This document shows positions 1 through 8,833 of a DNA stretch of 8,885 bases, piece by piece. The translations under genes and the position numbers were made by a program. The DNA comes from CAILHX01 sp964511385 (GTDB lineage Bacteria; Pseudomonadota; Gammaproteobacteria; Burkholderiales; Methylophilaceae): positions 1-8,885 of the forward strand of contig CAZEFE010000021.1 in assembly GCA_964511385.1 (NCBI GenBank), written 5' to 3'. The stretch's first letter is position 1. Each line of letters begins with the position of its first letter. Under the pieces are notes generated by a model. The model had not been told where the DNA came from, did not search any database, and saw only the letters and a program-made list of their open reading frames with translations.

Positions 1-214
1 CATGGACAACGCCGCCTTCCACAAGCGGGCGGACATCCGCCAGGCCATCGAGGATGCCGGGCATGTGTTGGAGTTCCTGCCACCCTATTCCCCCGACCTG
101 AATCCCATCGAGCACACATGGGCGCAGGCCAAGGCCGCCCGCAGGCAAAACCGCCCTTCGTCGCCGTCCGCTAGCTCCCGGTTGGAGTCCGTGCGCACTA
201 GGGCGGCGTCCTGA
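1..214 (+). CDS. IS630-family transposase, C-terminal fragment (5' end outside window)
   Basis: This is the last part of a DDE transposase that moves an IS630-type insertion sequence by cut and paste at TA targets. Codons are in phase with position 2, and the gene enters from the left, so the ATG at 2-4 is probably internal. Visible motifs are DNAAFHK at residues 2-8, whose D is the second catalytic acid of the family, and PYSPDLNPIEHTWAQAK at about residues 28-44, whose E (codon 110-112) is the third. From about residue 50 (near 150) the protein turns into a low-complexity, Ser/Arg-rich tail ending at a TGA at 212-214. Family members usually end with a short helix after the KAxRR segment, and I cannot see it here. 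The 3' end is probably replaced or frameshifted, so the gene is likely a remnant. The family call is firm; whether it is active cannot be judged because the first catalytic D is outside the window. Confidence 0.85.
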   Translation, partial: MDNAAFHKRADIRQAIEDAGHVLEFLPPYSPDLNPIEHTWAQAKAARRQNRPSSPSASSRLESVRTRAAS

Positions 215-300
215 TGCGCGGATTGAAACTCGGAGTGGGCCTTTAGCGCGGCGTCGATTCTTTCTAGCAAAGCCAATTATCCGGCCATCGACGGCATGAA
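215..300. other. Leader-distal flank between transposase remnant and array
   Basis: This short stretch has no convincing gene. On the minus strand a frame reads from an ATG at 297-295 through one TAA (279-277) and then stays open leftwards under the transposase end to 85. That frame could be a decayed gene or simply an open frame in GC-rich DNA. TTTCTA at 261-266 and TATCCGGC at 278-285 match two blocks of the CRISPR repeat in the right order but with wrong spacing, so a decayed terminal repeat is possible. No terminator hairpin for array transcription is obvious. Confidence 0.4.
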
Positions 301-328
301 TTTCTAAGCTGCCTATCCGGCAGTAAAG
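301..328 (-). repeat. Leader-distal terminal repeat (perfect consensus)
   Basis: This is the leftmost full repeat and, by the I-F orientation, the oldest end of the array. It has no mismatch to consensus. That is unusual, because the leader-distal repeat is often the degenerate one. The left edge may therefore have been trimmed by rearrangement next to the IS630 remnant rather than being the original array end. Confidence 0.9.
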
Positions 329-1444
329 GCCACCGTCCCTTTGATGACATCGCCAGTCCCCTTTCTAAGCTGCCTATCCGGCAGTAAAGAACTGCCGCTG
401 GTCCCAGGCGATTTTTACGTCATTTCTAAGCTGCCTATCCGGCAGTAAAGCGCAGCCGCGCCGCAATCAGTTGTTGATGGATTTTCTAAGCTGCCTATCC
501 GGCAGTAAAGCCATACCGGGCAGGGAATCGCCCGGATTGGCCTTTCTAAGCTGCCTATCCGGCAGTAAAGACTGGCACCCCGGCGGGGCGGCTTTTCGAC
601 GCTTTCTAAGCTGCCTATCCGGCAGTAAAGCTGCAACAGCAAATCTTCCAGCGGCGGCACCGTTTCTAAGCTGCCTATCCGGCAGTAAAGATAACCGGGG
701 GGTTCCGCAAGAGTTCACAAAATTTCTAAGCTGCCTATCCGGCAGTAAAGGTGGCCGTCGCGGCCTTGGCTGTCGCGTGGGTTTTCTAAGCTGCCTATCC
801 GGCAGTAAAGTGGCGGTTGGCGGGAAGCGGGAAGCGGTTGGCTTTCTAAGCTGCCTATCCGGCAGTAAAGAAGCCCGCCGACCCTTCGCCGTAACCTCAA
901 AACTTTCTAAGCTGCCTATCCGGCAGTAAAGCAGAAGGCGCAGGGCGAAGGCGGGATCACCAGTTTCTAAGCTGCCTATCCGGCAGTAAAGAGTATTTGG
1001 CCTCGTTACCCGCGCCGGTTGACTTTCTAAGCTGCCTATCCGGCAGTAAAGTGACACGCCAGCAGTTGTTGCCCGATTTGTTTTTTCTAAGCTGCCTATC
1101 CGGCAGTAAAGCGAGGGGAACGGCCTGACGCGGCGCTTTTACGTTTCTAAGCTGCCTATCCGGCAGTAAAGATCGTGCGCCCGCGCAAAGTCTTTGACCT
1201 CCATTTCTAAGCTGCCTATCCGGCAGTAAAGTCCTTAGCGGTCCAACTGGGAACGCTATTCGAGTTTCTAAGCTGCCTATCCGGCAGTAAAGAACGTCAA
1301 GATGGTCAGCAGCCAGGACGAGATTTTCTAAGCTGCCTATCCGGCAGTAAAGTAACTTTTTTTCCAGGATTTGTTGCACGGTCGTTTCTAAGCTGCCTAT
1401 CCGGCAGTAAAGTTTGCCGAAGGGTTAGATGTCGCCGCGTGGCT

Positions 1445-1472
1445 TTTCTAATCTGCCTATCCGGCAATAAAG
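1445..1472 (-). repeat. Variant repeat with two changes flanking the Cas6f cleavage site
   Basis: This copy differs at 1452 (G to T) and 1467 (G to A). In crRNA sense these are C21 to A, the first base of the 5' handle, and C6 to T, which turns the closing C6-G20 pair of the hairpin into a U-G wobble. Both changes touch the junction where Cas6f cuts. Neighbouring repeats are consensus. Processing at this site is probably weakened, which would affect the crRNAs on either side (spacers 1413-1444 and 1473-1504). Confidence 0.95.
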
Positions 1473-1953
1473 GGAAAACATGCAATGGCAAACCACGGCG
1501 GAGGTTTCTAAGCTGCCTATCCGGCAGTAAAGCTTCAACTGCGCTTGCAGGTCGCTGACTTGTTTTTCTAAGCTGCCTATCCGGCAGTAAAGGGGAGGAG
1601 CGGGCGCGGAAGGCCGACTCGCCAATTTCTAAGCTGCCTATCCGGCAGTAAAGGAGGCGACTTTGAGCTTGGGCCGTACCGCATTTTTCTAAGCTGCCTA
1701 TCCGGCAGTAAAGGAGCCTGTCGCGGAGCATGGCACCCGCGCCTTTTTCTAAGCTGCCTATCCGGCAGTAAAGAGAGATTGGCGTGTTGGTGACGGGCTT
1801 GCGCTTTTCTAAGCTGCCTATCCGGCAGTAAAGGACTATGCCTATACGCTGGCCCGCCCTTCATCTTTCTAAGCTGCCTATCCGGCAGTAAAGCCGCGCT
1901 TTCCACTCTGCCGGGTGCGCGTGGGTTTCTAAGCTGCCTATCCGGCAGTAAAG

Positions 1954-1985
1954 GTATCCAATAGATGTCCCAATTGTGGCGATTA
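1954..1985. other. Spacer reading as a zinc-ribbon-like coding fragment
   Basis: Read on the plus strand in its first frame, this spacer gives VSNRCPNCGD, with a CPxCG pair typical of small zinc-binding domains. It was probably taken from a coding region of a foreign element. The source gene cannot be named from 32 nt. Confidence 0.4.
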
Positions 1986-2313
1986 TTTCTAAGCTGCCTA
2001 TCCGGCAGTAAAGCGTGATGTAACGGTCCAACTCATCGGCCTGCCTTTCTAAGCTGCCTATCCGGCAGTAAAGATTTCGCAGCAGGCCGTATCGAAAATG
2101 GTGGTTTTCTAAGCTGCCTATCCGGCAGTAAAGGACATATTCATAGGTGTCCGCAACTTCTCCAATTTCTAAGCTGCCTATCCGGCAGTAAAGTGTTGGT
2201 GCGCGTGATGCAATCCGTGGACATCTTTCTAAGCTGCCTATCCGGCAGTAAAGCGCCGGTCATCGCCCGCAACCTGGCGCGGCATTTTCTAAGCTGCCTA
2301 TCCGGCAGTAAAG

Positions 2314-2345
2314 GCCTAAATAGTATTTCATCAACAGAATACTAT
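2314..2345 (-). other. Self-complementary AT-rich spacer
   Basis: This spacer contains ATAGTATT (2320-2327) and its exact reverse complement AATACTAT (2338-2345), separated by 10 nt. In crRNA sense the 8-bp stem uses guide nucleotides 1-8, which is the whole seed. It is also much richer in A+T than most spacers here. The protospacer may itself have been a dyad such as an operator or terminator. Confidence 0.9.
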
Positions 2346-3367
2346 TTTCTAAGCTGCCTATCCGGCAGTAAAGGGCGATGTGACCGAACTGCTCAACGGA
2401 TCGGTTTTCTAAGCTGCCTATCCGGCAGTAAAGTAGTGCTGCGCCGCGTCGAGTTCCCGGCGATATTTCTAAGCTGCCTATCCGGCAGTAAAGGACGGCA
2501 TGAACAAACACGCCAAGGCGCTGGTTTTCTAAGCTGCCTATCCGGCAGTAAAGAGGCCGTCCAGCCAGCCGCCCCAGATCCGGATTTTCTAAGCTGCCTA
2601 TCCGGCAGTAAAGATCAACGGAATGCTCAAGCCGTCAAATTGCAGTTTCTAAGCTGCCTATCCGGCAGTAAAGGGATTTGCGCGGCCTGGTCGGCCAGTT
2701 GCCGCATTTCTAAGCTGCCTATCCGGCAGTAAAGTATGCCGCCAGCACGGCGATGGTCGAGGAGCGTTTCTAAGCTGCCTATCCGGCAGTAAAGAAACAG
2801 ATGAGAATTCGCGGCCCTTGGACTCAATTTCTAAGCTGCCTATCCGGCAGTAAAGGACATGCGCGGATCGGCTTCTATCTGGTCTAATTTCTAAGCTGCC
2901 TATCCGGCAGTAAAGATGAACTACTTGCGCGACAAGTTCGACGGCAATTTCTAAGCTGCCTATCCGGCAGTAAAGGGCGTGGCGCTGGCCCTGGTAGAGA
3001 GGCCGAGTTTCTAAGCTGCCTATCCGGCAGTAAAGACTCTGACAATCACCTGCCCGACAGGCCCGCCTTTCTAAGCTGCCTATCCGGCAGTAAAGTCAGC
3101 CGTCCAGGCCAGCAGCGTAAAATGCGATTTCTAAGCTGCCTATCCGGCAGTAAAGTACGATGTCGAGACGATGGCGACGCTCAATAATTTCTAAGCTGCC
3201 TATCCGGCAGTAAAGGCAGATCTGGCGCGGACGATCCAGGGCAAGATTTTCTAAGCTGCCTATCCGGCAGTAAAGGTCACCATCTGGTAGCGCCCGCCGA
3301 TCATCATTTTCTAAGCTGCCTATCCGGCAGTAAAGGGAAAAATCCACTTGAAGCCGCATCTTGCAAT

Positions 3368-3395
3368 TTTCTAAGCTGCCTACCCGGCAGTAAAG
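3368..3395 (-). repeat. Variant repeat with a loop substitution
   Basis: A T to C change at 3383 alters the hairpin loop from GGATA to GGGTA in crRNA sense. The stem and handle are intact, so cleavage is probably little affected. It is confined to one copy. Confidence 0.93.
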
Positions 3396-3728
3396 GGGGC
3401 GGTATCGAGCAAAAACGCGGCGGGGCATTTCTAAGCTGCCTATCCGGCAGTAAAGCTCTCGACGTTGACCGCGCCGCTGTTGTGCAGTTTCTAAGCTGCC
3501 TATCCGGCAGTAAAGGCAGTGACAGACCCCTCGCGGGCGAGAGACATTTTCTAAGCTGCCTATCCGGCAGTAAAGGCTGGGCAAAAGCGGCAAACCCAGG
3601 CCGAGCGTTTCTAAGCTGCCTATCCGGCAGTAAAGAAAATTGGCCTGCTGGGCTTTGCCGAGCAGGGCTTTCTAAGCTGCCTATCCGGCAGTAAAGGCCA
3701 TTGCCGCCGGTCTTTTGGCGATTGCCGG

Positions 3729-3756
3729 TTTCTAAGCTGCCTATCCGGCAGTACAG
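3729..3756 (-). repeat. Variant repeat, A to C at 3754
   Basis: The copy ends GCAGTACAG instead of GCAGTAAAG. In crRNA sense this is T3 to G, upstream of the hairpin and outside both stem and handle. It is confined to one copy, and a functional effect is not expected. Confidence 0.93.
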
Positions 3757-5204
3757 AGACTCCATGGGCTTTGCGCCGGAATCCATGGATTTCTAAGCTG
3801 CCTATCCGGCAGTAAAGATCAACCGCAAGCCAGAATCCGACGTTGATTTTTTTCTAAGCTGCCTATCCGGCAGTAAAGTTATCGAGGCAAACGAGCTTGA
3901 ATCGTGGTGGTTTCTAAGCTGCCTATCCGGCAGTAAAGGAGATTATTGGCCGGCAGATGATTATTCCAACTTTCTAAGCTGCCTATCCGGCAGTAAAGGG
4001 ATTGGGCGGGTCGCCGGGTGCGACCTCGCCATTTCTAAGCTGCCTATCCGGCAGTAAAGGGCAAGGTTTTTGACATCGACCCCGGCCTGCTTTTCTAAGC
4101 TGCCTATCCGGCAGTAAAGTATGCGGTATTCGCCCACGGCGCAAAACTCCAGTTTCTAAGCTGCCTATCCGGCAGTAAAGTCGTCCAGCGGCGGGTAAGA
4201 CGGGGCGGGCATTTTCTAAGCTGCCTATCCGGCAGTAAAGTTTTTCATGCTTTTTTTGAGAGGGCTTAACATTTTCTAAGCTGCCTATCCGGCAGTAAAG
4301 TTGCCCCCAATCATCATGGGAGTCTGGTACTGTTTCTAAGCTGCCTATCCGGCAGTAAAGATATGACAGACAATGGAGTAGTGGGGTGGGAATTTTCTAA
4401 GCTGCCTATCCGGCAGTAAAGCGCGTCTTATCGCCCGCCGCGCCGGGGATTTTTTTCTAAGCTGCCTATCCGGCAGTAAAGGTCGGATTTGCGCGGGTCT
4501 GGGGCGGTCGAGCATTTCTAAGCTGCCTATCCGGCAGTAAAGAAAGCCATCGGCGCACCCGTCCAGGAAGGCCCTTTCTAAGCTGCCTATCCGGCAGTAA
4601 AGGAGGAGCTGCTGAAAAGCGAGTTTCAGCGCGTTTTCTAAGCTGCCTATCCGGCAGTAAAGGCCATTATGGACCGGCTATCCGTGCGGCAACATTTCTA
4701 AGCTGCCTATCCGGCAGTAAAGGCTTTTCATTTTGGGGAAACCTTTCCGTTTCTTTTCTAAGCTGCCTATCCGGCAGTAAAGACTTTGTATTTCGGCGGC
4801 TTTCTCGCGTTGCAGTTTCTAAGCTGCCTATCCGGCAGTAAAGGACGAAATATGCGGCGGCGTTCCAGCAAATCGCTTTCTAAGCTGCCTATCCGGCAGT
4901 AAAGGATCGGTGATGAACGCCGCGACGCTGGCAACCTTTCTAAGCTGCCTATCCGGCAGTAAAGGTCAGCCAATCCGTCGGGGCGGCTGGCAGGTTTTTC
5001 TAAGCTGCCTATCCGGCAGTAAAGACCTCCTGGCCGATACGCTGGCTTATGTCCAGTTTCTAAGCTGCCTATCCGGCAGTAAAGCTCACGCCGCGCCTCG
5101 CGCCTGAGATCAAGGATTTCTAAGCTGCCTATCCGGCAGTAAAGACCTTGGCGCGTCGCCAACGGTCGGAGAGGGTTTTCTAAGCTGCCTATCCGGCAGT
5201 AAAG

Positions 5205-5396
5205 TTGTTTGCGGCTGAGTTCTGCAAGATAATAGCTTTCTAAGCTGCCTATCCGGCAGTAAAGTTGTTTGCGGCTGAGTTCTGCAAGATANNNNNNNNN
5301 NNNNNNNNNNNNNNNNNNNNNNNNNNNNNNNNNNNNNNNNNNNNNNNNNNNNNNNNNNNNNNNNNNNNNNNNNNNNNNNNNNNNNNNNNNNATAGC
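5205..5396 (-). repeat. Duplicated spacer-repeat unit spanning the assembly gap
   Basis: The 32-nt spacer at 5205-5236 is followed by a repeat (5237-5264) and then by the first 27 nt of the same spacer (5265-5291). After 100 Ns, the last 5 nt of that spacer (5392-5396) lead into the next repeat. 27 plus 5 is exactly 32, and the joined sequence equals the first copy. Either the unit is tandemly duplicated two or more times, or a contig end overran and produced a false second copy. Confidence 0.95.
5292..5391. other. Assembly gap of 100 Ns inside a spacer
   Basis: Exactly 100 ambiguous bases interrupt the array. A round 100 is a usual scaffold placeholder rather than a measured length. The flanking halves of the spacer join without loss, so the true missing length is probably zero or a whole number of spacer-repeat units. 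Confidence 0.97.
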
Positions 5397-6627
5397 TTTC
5401 TAAGCTGCCTATCCGGCAGTAAAGATGCCCCGCACCGCGTCGCGCCTGCTGTTGGATTTCTAAGCTGCCTATCCGGCAGTAAAGCTTGGCCTGCCGTCCG
5501 GTGGCCTCGGCGGCAATTTCTAAGCTGCCTATCCGGCAGTAAAGTGCCGCATCGCCTGATCGTAAGCCGCTTGGTTTTTCTAAGCTGCCTATCCGGCAGT
5601 AAAGTTATTGGCCTGGGATGCGCCAGTCAAAAGGTTTTTCTAAGCTGCCTATCCGGCAGTAAAGTGATTATGTTAGGGTTATTATCCGGCTCTATATTTT
5701 CTAAGCTGCCTATCCGGCAGTAAAGGTCGGGGATTGTCCGCAAACCTTGCATTTCTTTTTCTAAGCTGCCTATCCGGCAGTAAAGTAGAATTGGAATGGC
5801 AACGCACCGACGGCTTTTTTTCTAAGCTGCCTATCCGGCAGTAAAGTTGGTCGATGGTTTTTTGCACCGCCCCGTAGATTTCTAAGCTGCCTATCCGGCA
5901 GTAAAGCGACTGATAGACGCCGCCAAGGCCGGCAAACTTTTCTAAGCTGCCTATCCGGCAGTAAAGTATTTCTTGGATGGTTACGGCTTGCTCGTATTTT
6001 TCTAAGCTGCCTATCCGGCAGTAAAGACCGGGCCGGATGGGATGCCGCGATACCATATTTTCTAAGCTGCCTATCCGGCAGTAAAGTTGCGTGTAGCCGT
6101 TCGCTGCCGCCCGCGCATTTTTCTAAGCTGCCTATCCGGCAGTAAAGATATGGGGGCTGTGGGTATTAATTTGCAAGAATTTCTAAGCTGCCTATCCGGC
6201 AGTAAAGGAGTGGCATCTAGCGGCTGGACAAATCTTCCTTTTCTAAGCTGCCTATCCGGCAGTAAAGACGCTCGGGGCCATCAAAGGGAAGAGCTATGAT
6301 TTCTAAGCTGCCTATCCGGCAGTAAAGTCCCCAGACACATTGACCTGGCTGGCCGTGATTTTCTAAGCTGCCTATCCGGCAGTAAAGCACACATTTTCCG
6401 CCTTGCCAGGGCTGGACGTTTTCTAAGCTGCCTATCCGGCAGTAAAGGGAGGGTGTTCAAGGCTGTGGGCCGTGCCAGTTTTCTAAGCTGCCTATCCGGC
6501 AGTAAAGCGCTCATCGGCGAGGCTTAAGCCAGGCGTTGATTTCTAAGCTGCCTATCCGGCAGTAAAGTCCATTGTCAACAAACTGGGCAACTTTGCCGAT
6601 TTCTAAGCTGCCTATCCGGCAGTAAAG

Positions 6628-6659
6628 TACGAGGTGCCTTACCGCGACTTCGCCGGCCA
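6628..6659. other. Spacer reading as a possible phage-protein coding fragment
   Basis: The plus-strand first frame gives YEVPYRDFAG, an uninterrupted protein-like segment. It reminds me of conserved segments in phage structural proteins, but that is only an impression and no family can be assigned. Confidence 0.3.
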
Positions 6660-7742
6660 TTTCTAAGCTGCCTATCCGGCAGTAAAGACTGGCGAACGAA
6701 TGCCGGACGCCGACTATTTTTTCTAAGCTGCCTATCCGGCAGTAAAGAATAGCGGGCAAGCCTTGGTGCCTATCGCCATTTTCTAAGCTGCCTATCCGGC
6801 AGTAAAGGGTGATTAGGGTAGATAGGTCGAAAGTGTTGGTTTTCTAAGCTGCCTATCCGGCAGTAAAGGAGTCGATCACCTTTAAAATAAGGTCGTCACA
6901 TTTCTAAGCTGCCTATCCGGCAGTAAAGGTGGGCGGAAGGCAAGCACATTCCGCACATCGTTTCTAAGCTGCCTATCCGGCAGTAAAGGGGAGGCGTTCA
7001 ATGCGCTGGTGGAAAAGCTGTTTCTAAGCTGCCTATCCGGCAGTAAAGGCTCAATATGAAAATCTCAGCACAAACCTTGATTTTCTAAGCTGCCTATCCG
7101 GCAGTAAAGTGGGCGGTTTACGGGCAAGCCGCCGCACACAATTTCTAAGCTGCCTATCCGGCAGTAAAGAAATAATCGAAACGGACCTCATGAAAGCCAG
7201 CCTTTCTAAGCTGCCTATCCGGCAGTAAAGATCTTTTGCGCTGTCGGTGCCGACTCGCCAGATTTCTAAGCTGCCTATCCGGCAGTAAAGTTGAACGCCC
7301 TTACGAAGATGGCCCCGACAGTTTTCTAAGCTGCCTATCCGGCAGTAAAGGAGGCCGCTTACTGGATCAGGAATTCATCGGCTTTCTAAGCTGCCTATCC
7401 GGCAGTAAAGACGGGCTTCACGATCTTGATAGCCTCCCGGCATTTCTAAGCTGCCTATCCGGCAGTAAAGTCGAAGCGGCTGTTGACCGCATCCCACACG
7501 CATTTCTAAGCTGCCTATCCGGCAGTAAAGGCCAGCTATAGCGATTTTGGCCGGTCTTCTCTTTTCTAAGCTGCCTATCCGGCAGTAAAGCAAAAGCCCG
7601 CCCCATGCGTCGGGAGGCAATTTTTCTAAGCTGCCTATCCGGCAGTAAAGGTATTCAGTCCGCCCGCGCCGAGACGGTTTCGTTTCTAAGCTGCCTATCC
7701 GGCAGTAAAGAAACTGAATGCCGTAGGTCGTCAAATTCCAAT

Positions 7743-7770
7743 TTTCTAAGCTGCCTATCCGGCAGTAAGG
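7743..7770 (-). repeat. Variant repeat, A to G at 7769
   Basis: The copy ends GCAGTAAGG. In crRNA sense this is T2 to C at the far 5' end of the repeat, outside the Cas6f hairpin. It is confined to one copy and lies in the younger half of the array. Confidence 0.93.
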
Positions 7771-8610
7771 TTCGACATGAAAGGTATAAGGCCTTTCGAA
7801 GTTTTCTAAGCTGCCTATCCGGCAGTAAAGCTCGACAGGCGCGGCCAGCGGCGGCGGCGGCGTTTCTAAGCTGCCTATCCGGCAGTAAAGGCATCATGTG
7901 CTGATTTCCAGGCAACGCACGGTTTCTAAGCTGCCTATCCGGCAGTAAAGTCTGGCTGTGCGCCCCGTGCCATGCGTACACGTTTCTAAGCTGCCTATCC
8001 GGCAGTAAAGTCCATCGAATCGCCGATCACCCGGAGGGCGAATTTCTAAGCTGCCTATCCGGCAGTAAAGGCGGGTTTACCCTCCAATGGGGACACTGGA
8101 ACTTTCTAAGCTGCCTATCCGGCAGTAAAGTCCGTATCGTTGGTATCCGCCTCGGTATGCTGTTTCTAAGCTGCCTATCCGGCAGTAAAGGAAAGCAGGC
8201 GACGGCGCGGGCGGCGCTTGGCTTTCTAAGCTGCCTATCCGGCAGTAAAGCAACCCCCGCCGGTTCAGATCGTCAACCAGAATTTCTAAGCTGCCTATCC
8301 GGCAGTAAAGGTGGATTGATGGTATGCACCAAGGGTCGTCGGTTTCTAAGCTGCCTATCCGGCAGTAAAGGCCAAGCCGACCCTTGGGCGCGGGCCTAAC
8401 CTTTTCTAAGCTGCCTATCCGGCAGTAAAGAAAATATTCCGGCGTTTTTTGGCTTGCCGTTTTTTCTAAGCTGCCTATCCGGCAGTAAAGGCCACAGCGG
8501 CGGCGGCTGGCGGTATCAACAATTTCTAAGCTGCCTATCCGGCAGTAAAGCGTGGCCGATGTTGACGTAGCGCCAGCACCAATTTCTAAGCTGCCTATCC
8601 GGCAGTAAAG

Positions 8611-8642
8611 CCCACGGCGGCGGAAGTAGCAACCGCCGTGTG
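8611..8642 (-). other. Self-complementary GC-rich spacer
   Basis: CACGGCGG (8613-8620) pairs perfectly with CCGCCGTG (8633-8640) across a 12-nt loop. In crRNA sense the stem begins at guide nucleotide 3 and so covers most of the seed. Being GC-rich, it should be a stable hairpin. Confidence 0.9.
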
Positions 8643-8822
8643 TTTCTAAGCTGCCTATCCGGCAGTAAAGCCCACCTTAGACACGCCACCGCAACAGATG
8701 CGTTTCTAAGCTGCCTATCCGGCAGTAAAGGGCTTGGACGCGGCGGGGACGCGGGCCGCGCTTTTCTAAGCTGCCTATCCGGCAGTAAAGATGTCATTCA
8801 ATGGCTAACGTCAGATTATTTA

Positions 8823-8833
8823 TTTCTAAGCTG
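8823..8833 (-). repeat. Truncated leader-side repeat (11 of 28 bp)
   Basis: TTTCTAAGCTG matches the first 11 plus-strand bases of the repeat and then diverges at 8834, where CCTATCC is expected but GGCGGTC is found. It follows a normal 32-nt spacer (8791-8822), so it is in register with the array. In crRNA sense only CAGCTTAGAAA survives: the 8-nt handle and 3 nt of the stem, with no hairpin. A clean break within the repeat, rather than scattered mutations, points to insertion or recombination. Confidence 0.9.

Larger units (their letters stand above)
301..8833 (-). CRISPR. Very large subtype I-F CRISPR array, 140 full repeats plus one truncated
   Basis: The plus-strand repeat is 28 bp, begins TTTCTAAG and ends GCAGTAAAG. 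In crRNA sense (minus strand) it holds CTGCC-GGATA-GGCAG, a 5-bp stem with 5-nt loop, followed by CTTAGAAA. This matches the I-F pattern in which Cas6f cuts at the 3' base of the stem, leaving an 8-nt 5' handle and a 3' hairpin on each crRNA. I count 83 full repeats from 301 to 5264 and 57 from 5397 to 8790, plus an 11-bp partial repeat at 8823. Spacers are 32 nt (118) or 33 nt (22). Only four full repeats differ from consensus. By I-F convention the leader is to the right and the oldest spacers are to the left. I saw no identical spacers except across the N gap. The crRNAs would guide a Csy (Cascade) complex and Cas2-3 against matching DNA, but no cas genes are in the window, so the locus depends on genes elsewhere. 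Length is far above ordinary I-F arrays. Confidence 0.98.

Noticed and set aside
85..276. Minus-strand frame overlapping the transposase end as a gene
   Set aside because: It needs a TTG start after a stop, has no visible ribosome binding site, and half of it is antisense to the well-supported IS630 coding sequence. I kept it only as a possible remnant.
415..1057. Long open frames rich in LYCRIGSLE, LLPDRQLRK or FLSCLSGSK motifs, here and throughout the array on both strands
   Set aside because: The peptides are translations of the CRISPR repeat. Three of its six frames have no stop, and a 60-bp unit keeps phase for 20 codons per unit, while 33-nt spacers shift it. No real protein repeat family is involved.
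3757..3850. Short dyads in neighbouring spacers (ATCCATGGAT; ATCAAC with GTTGAT)
   Set aside because: These are short arms (5-6 bp), and several of that size are expected by chance among this many spacers.
8311..8402. Adjacent spacers sharing the inverted 10-mer CCAAGGGTCG
   Set aside because: Matches of 10 nt between some pairs among 140 spacers are expected by chance, and the flanking bases do not agree.
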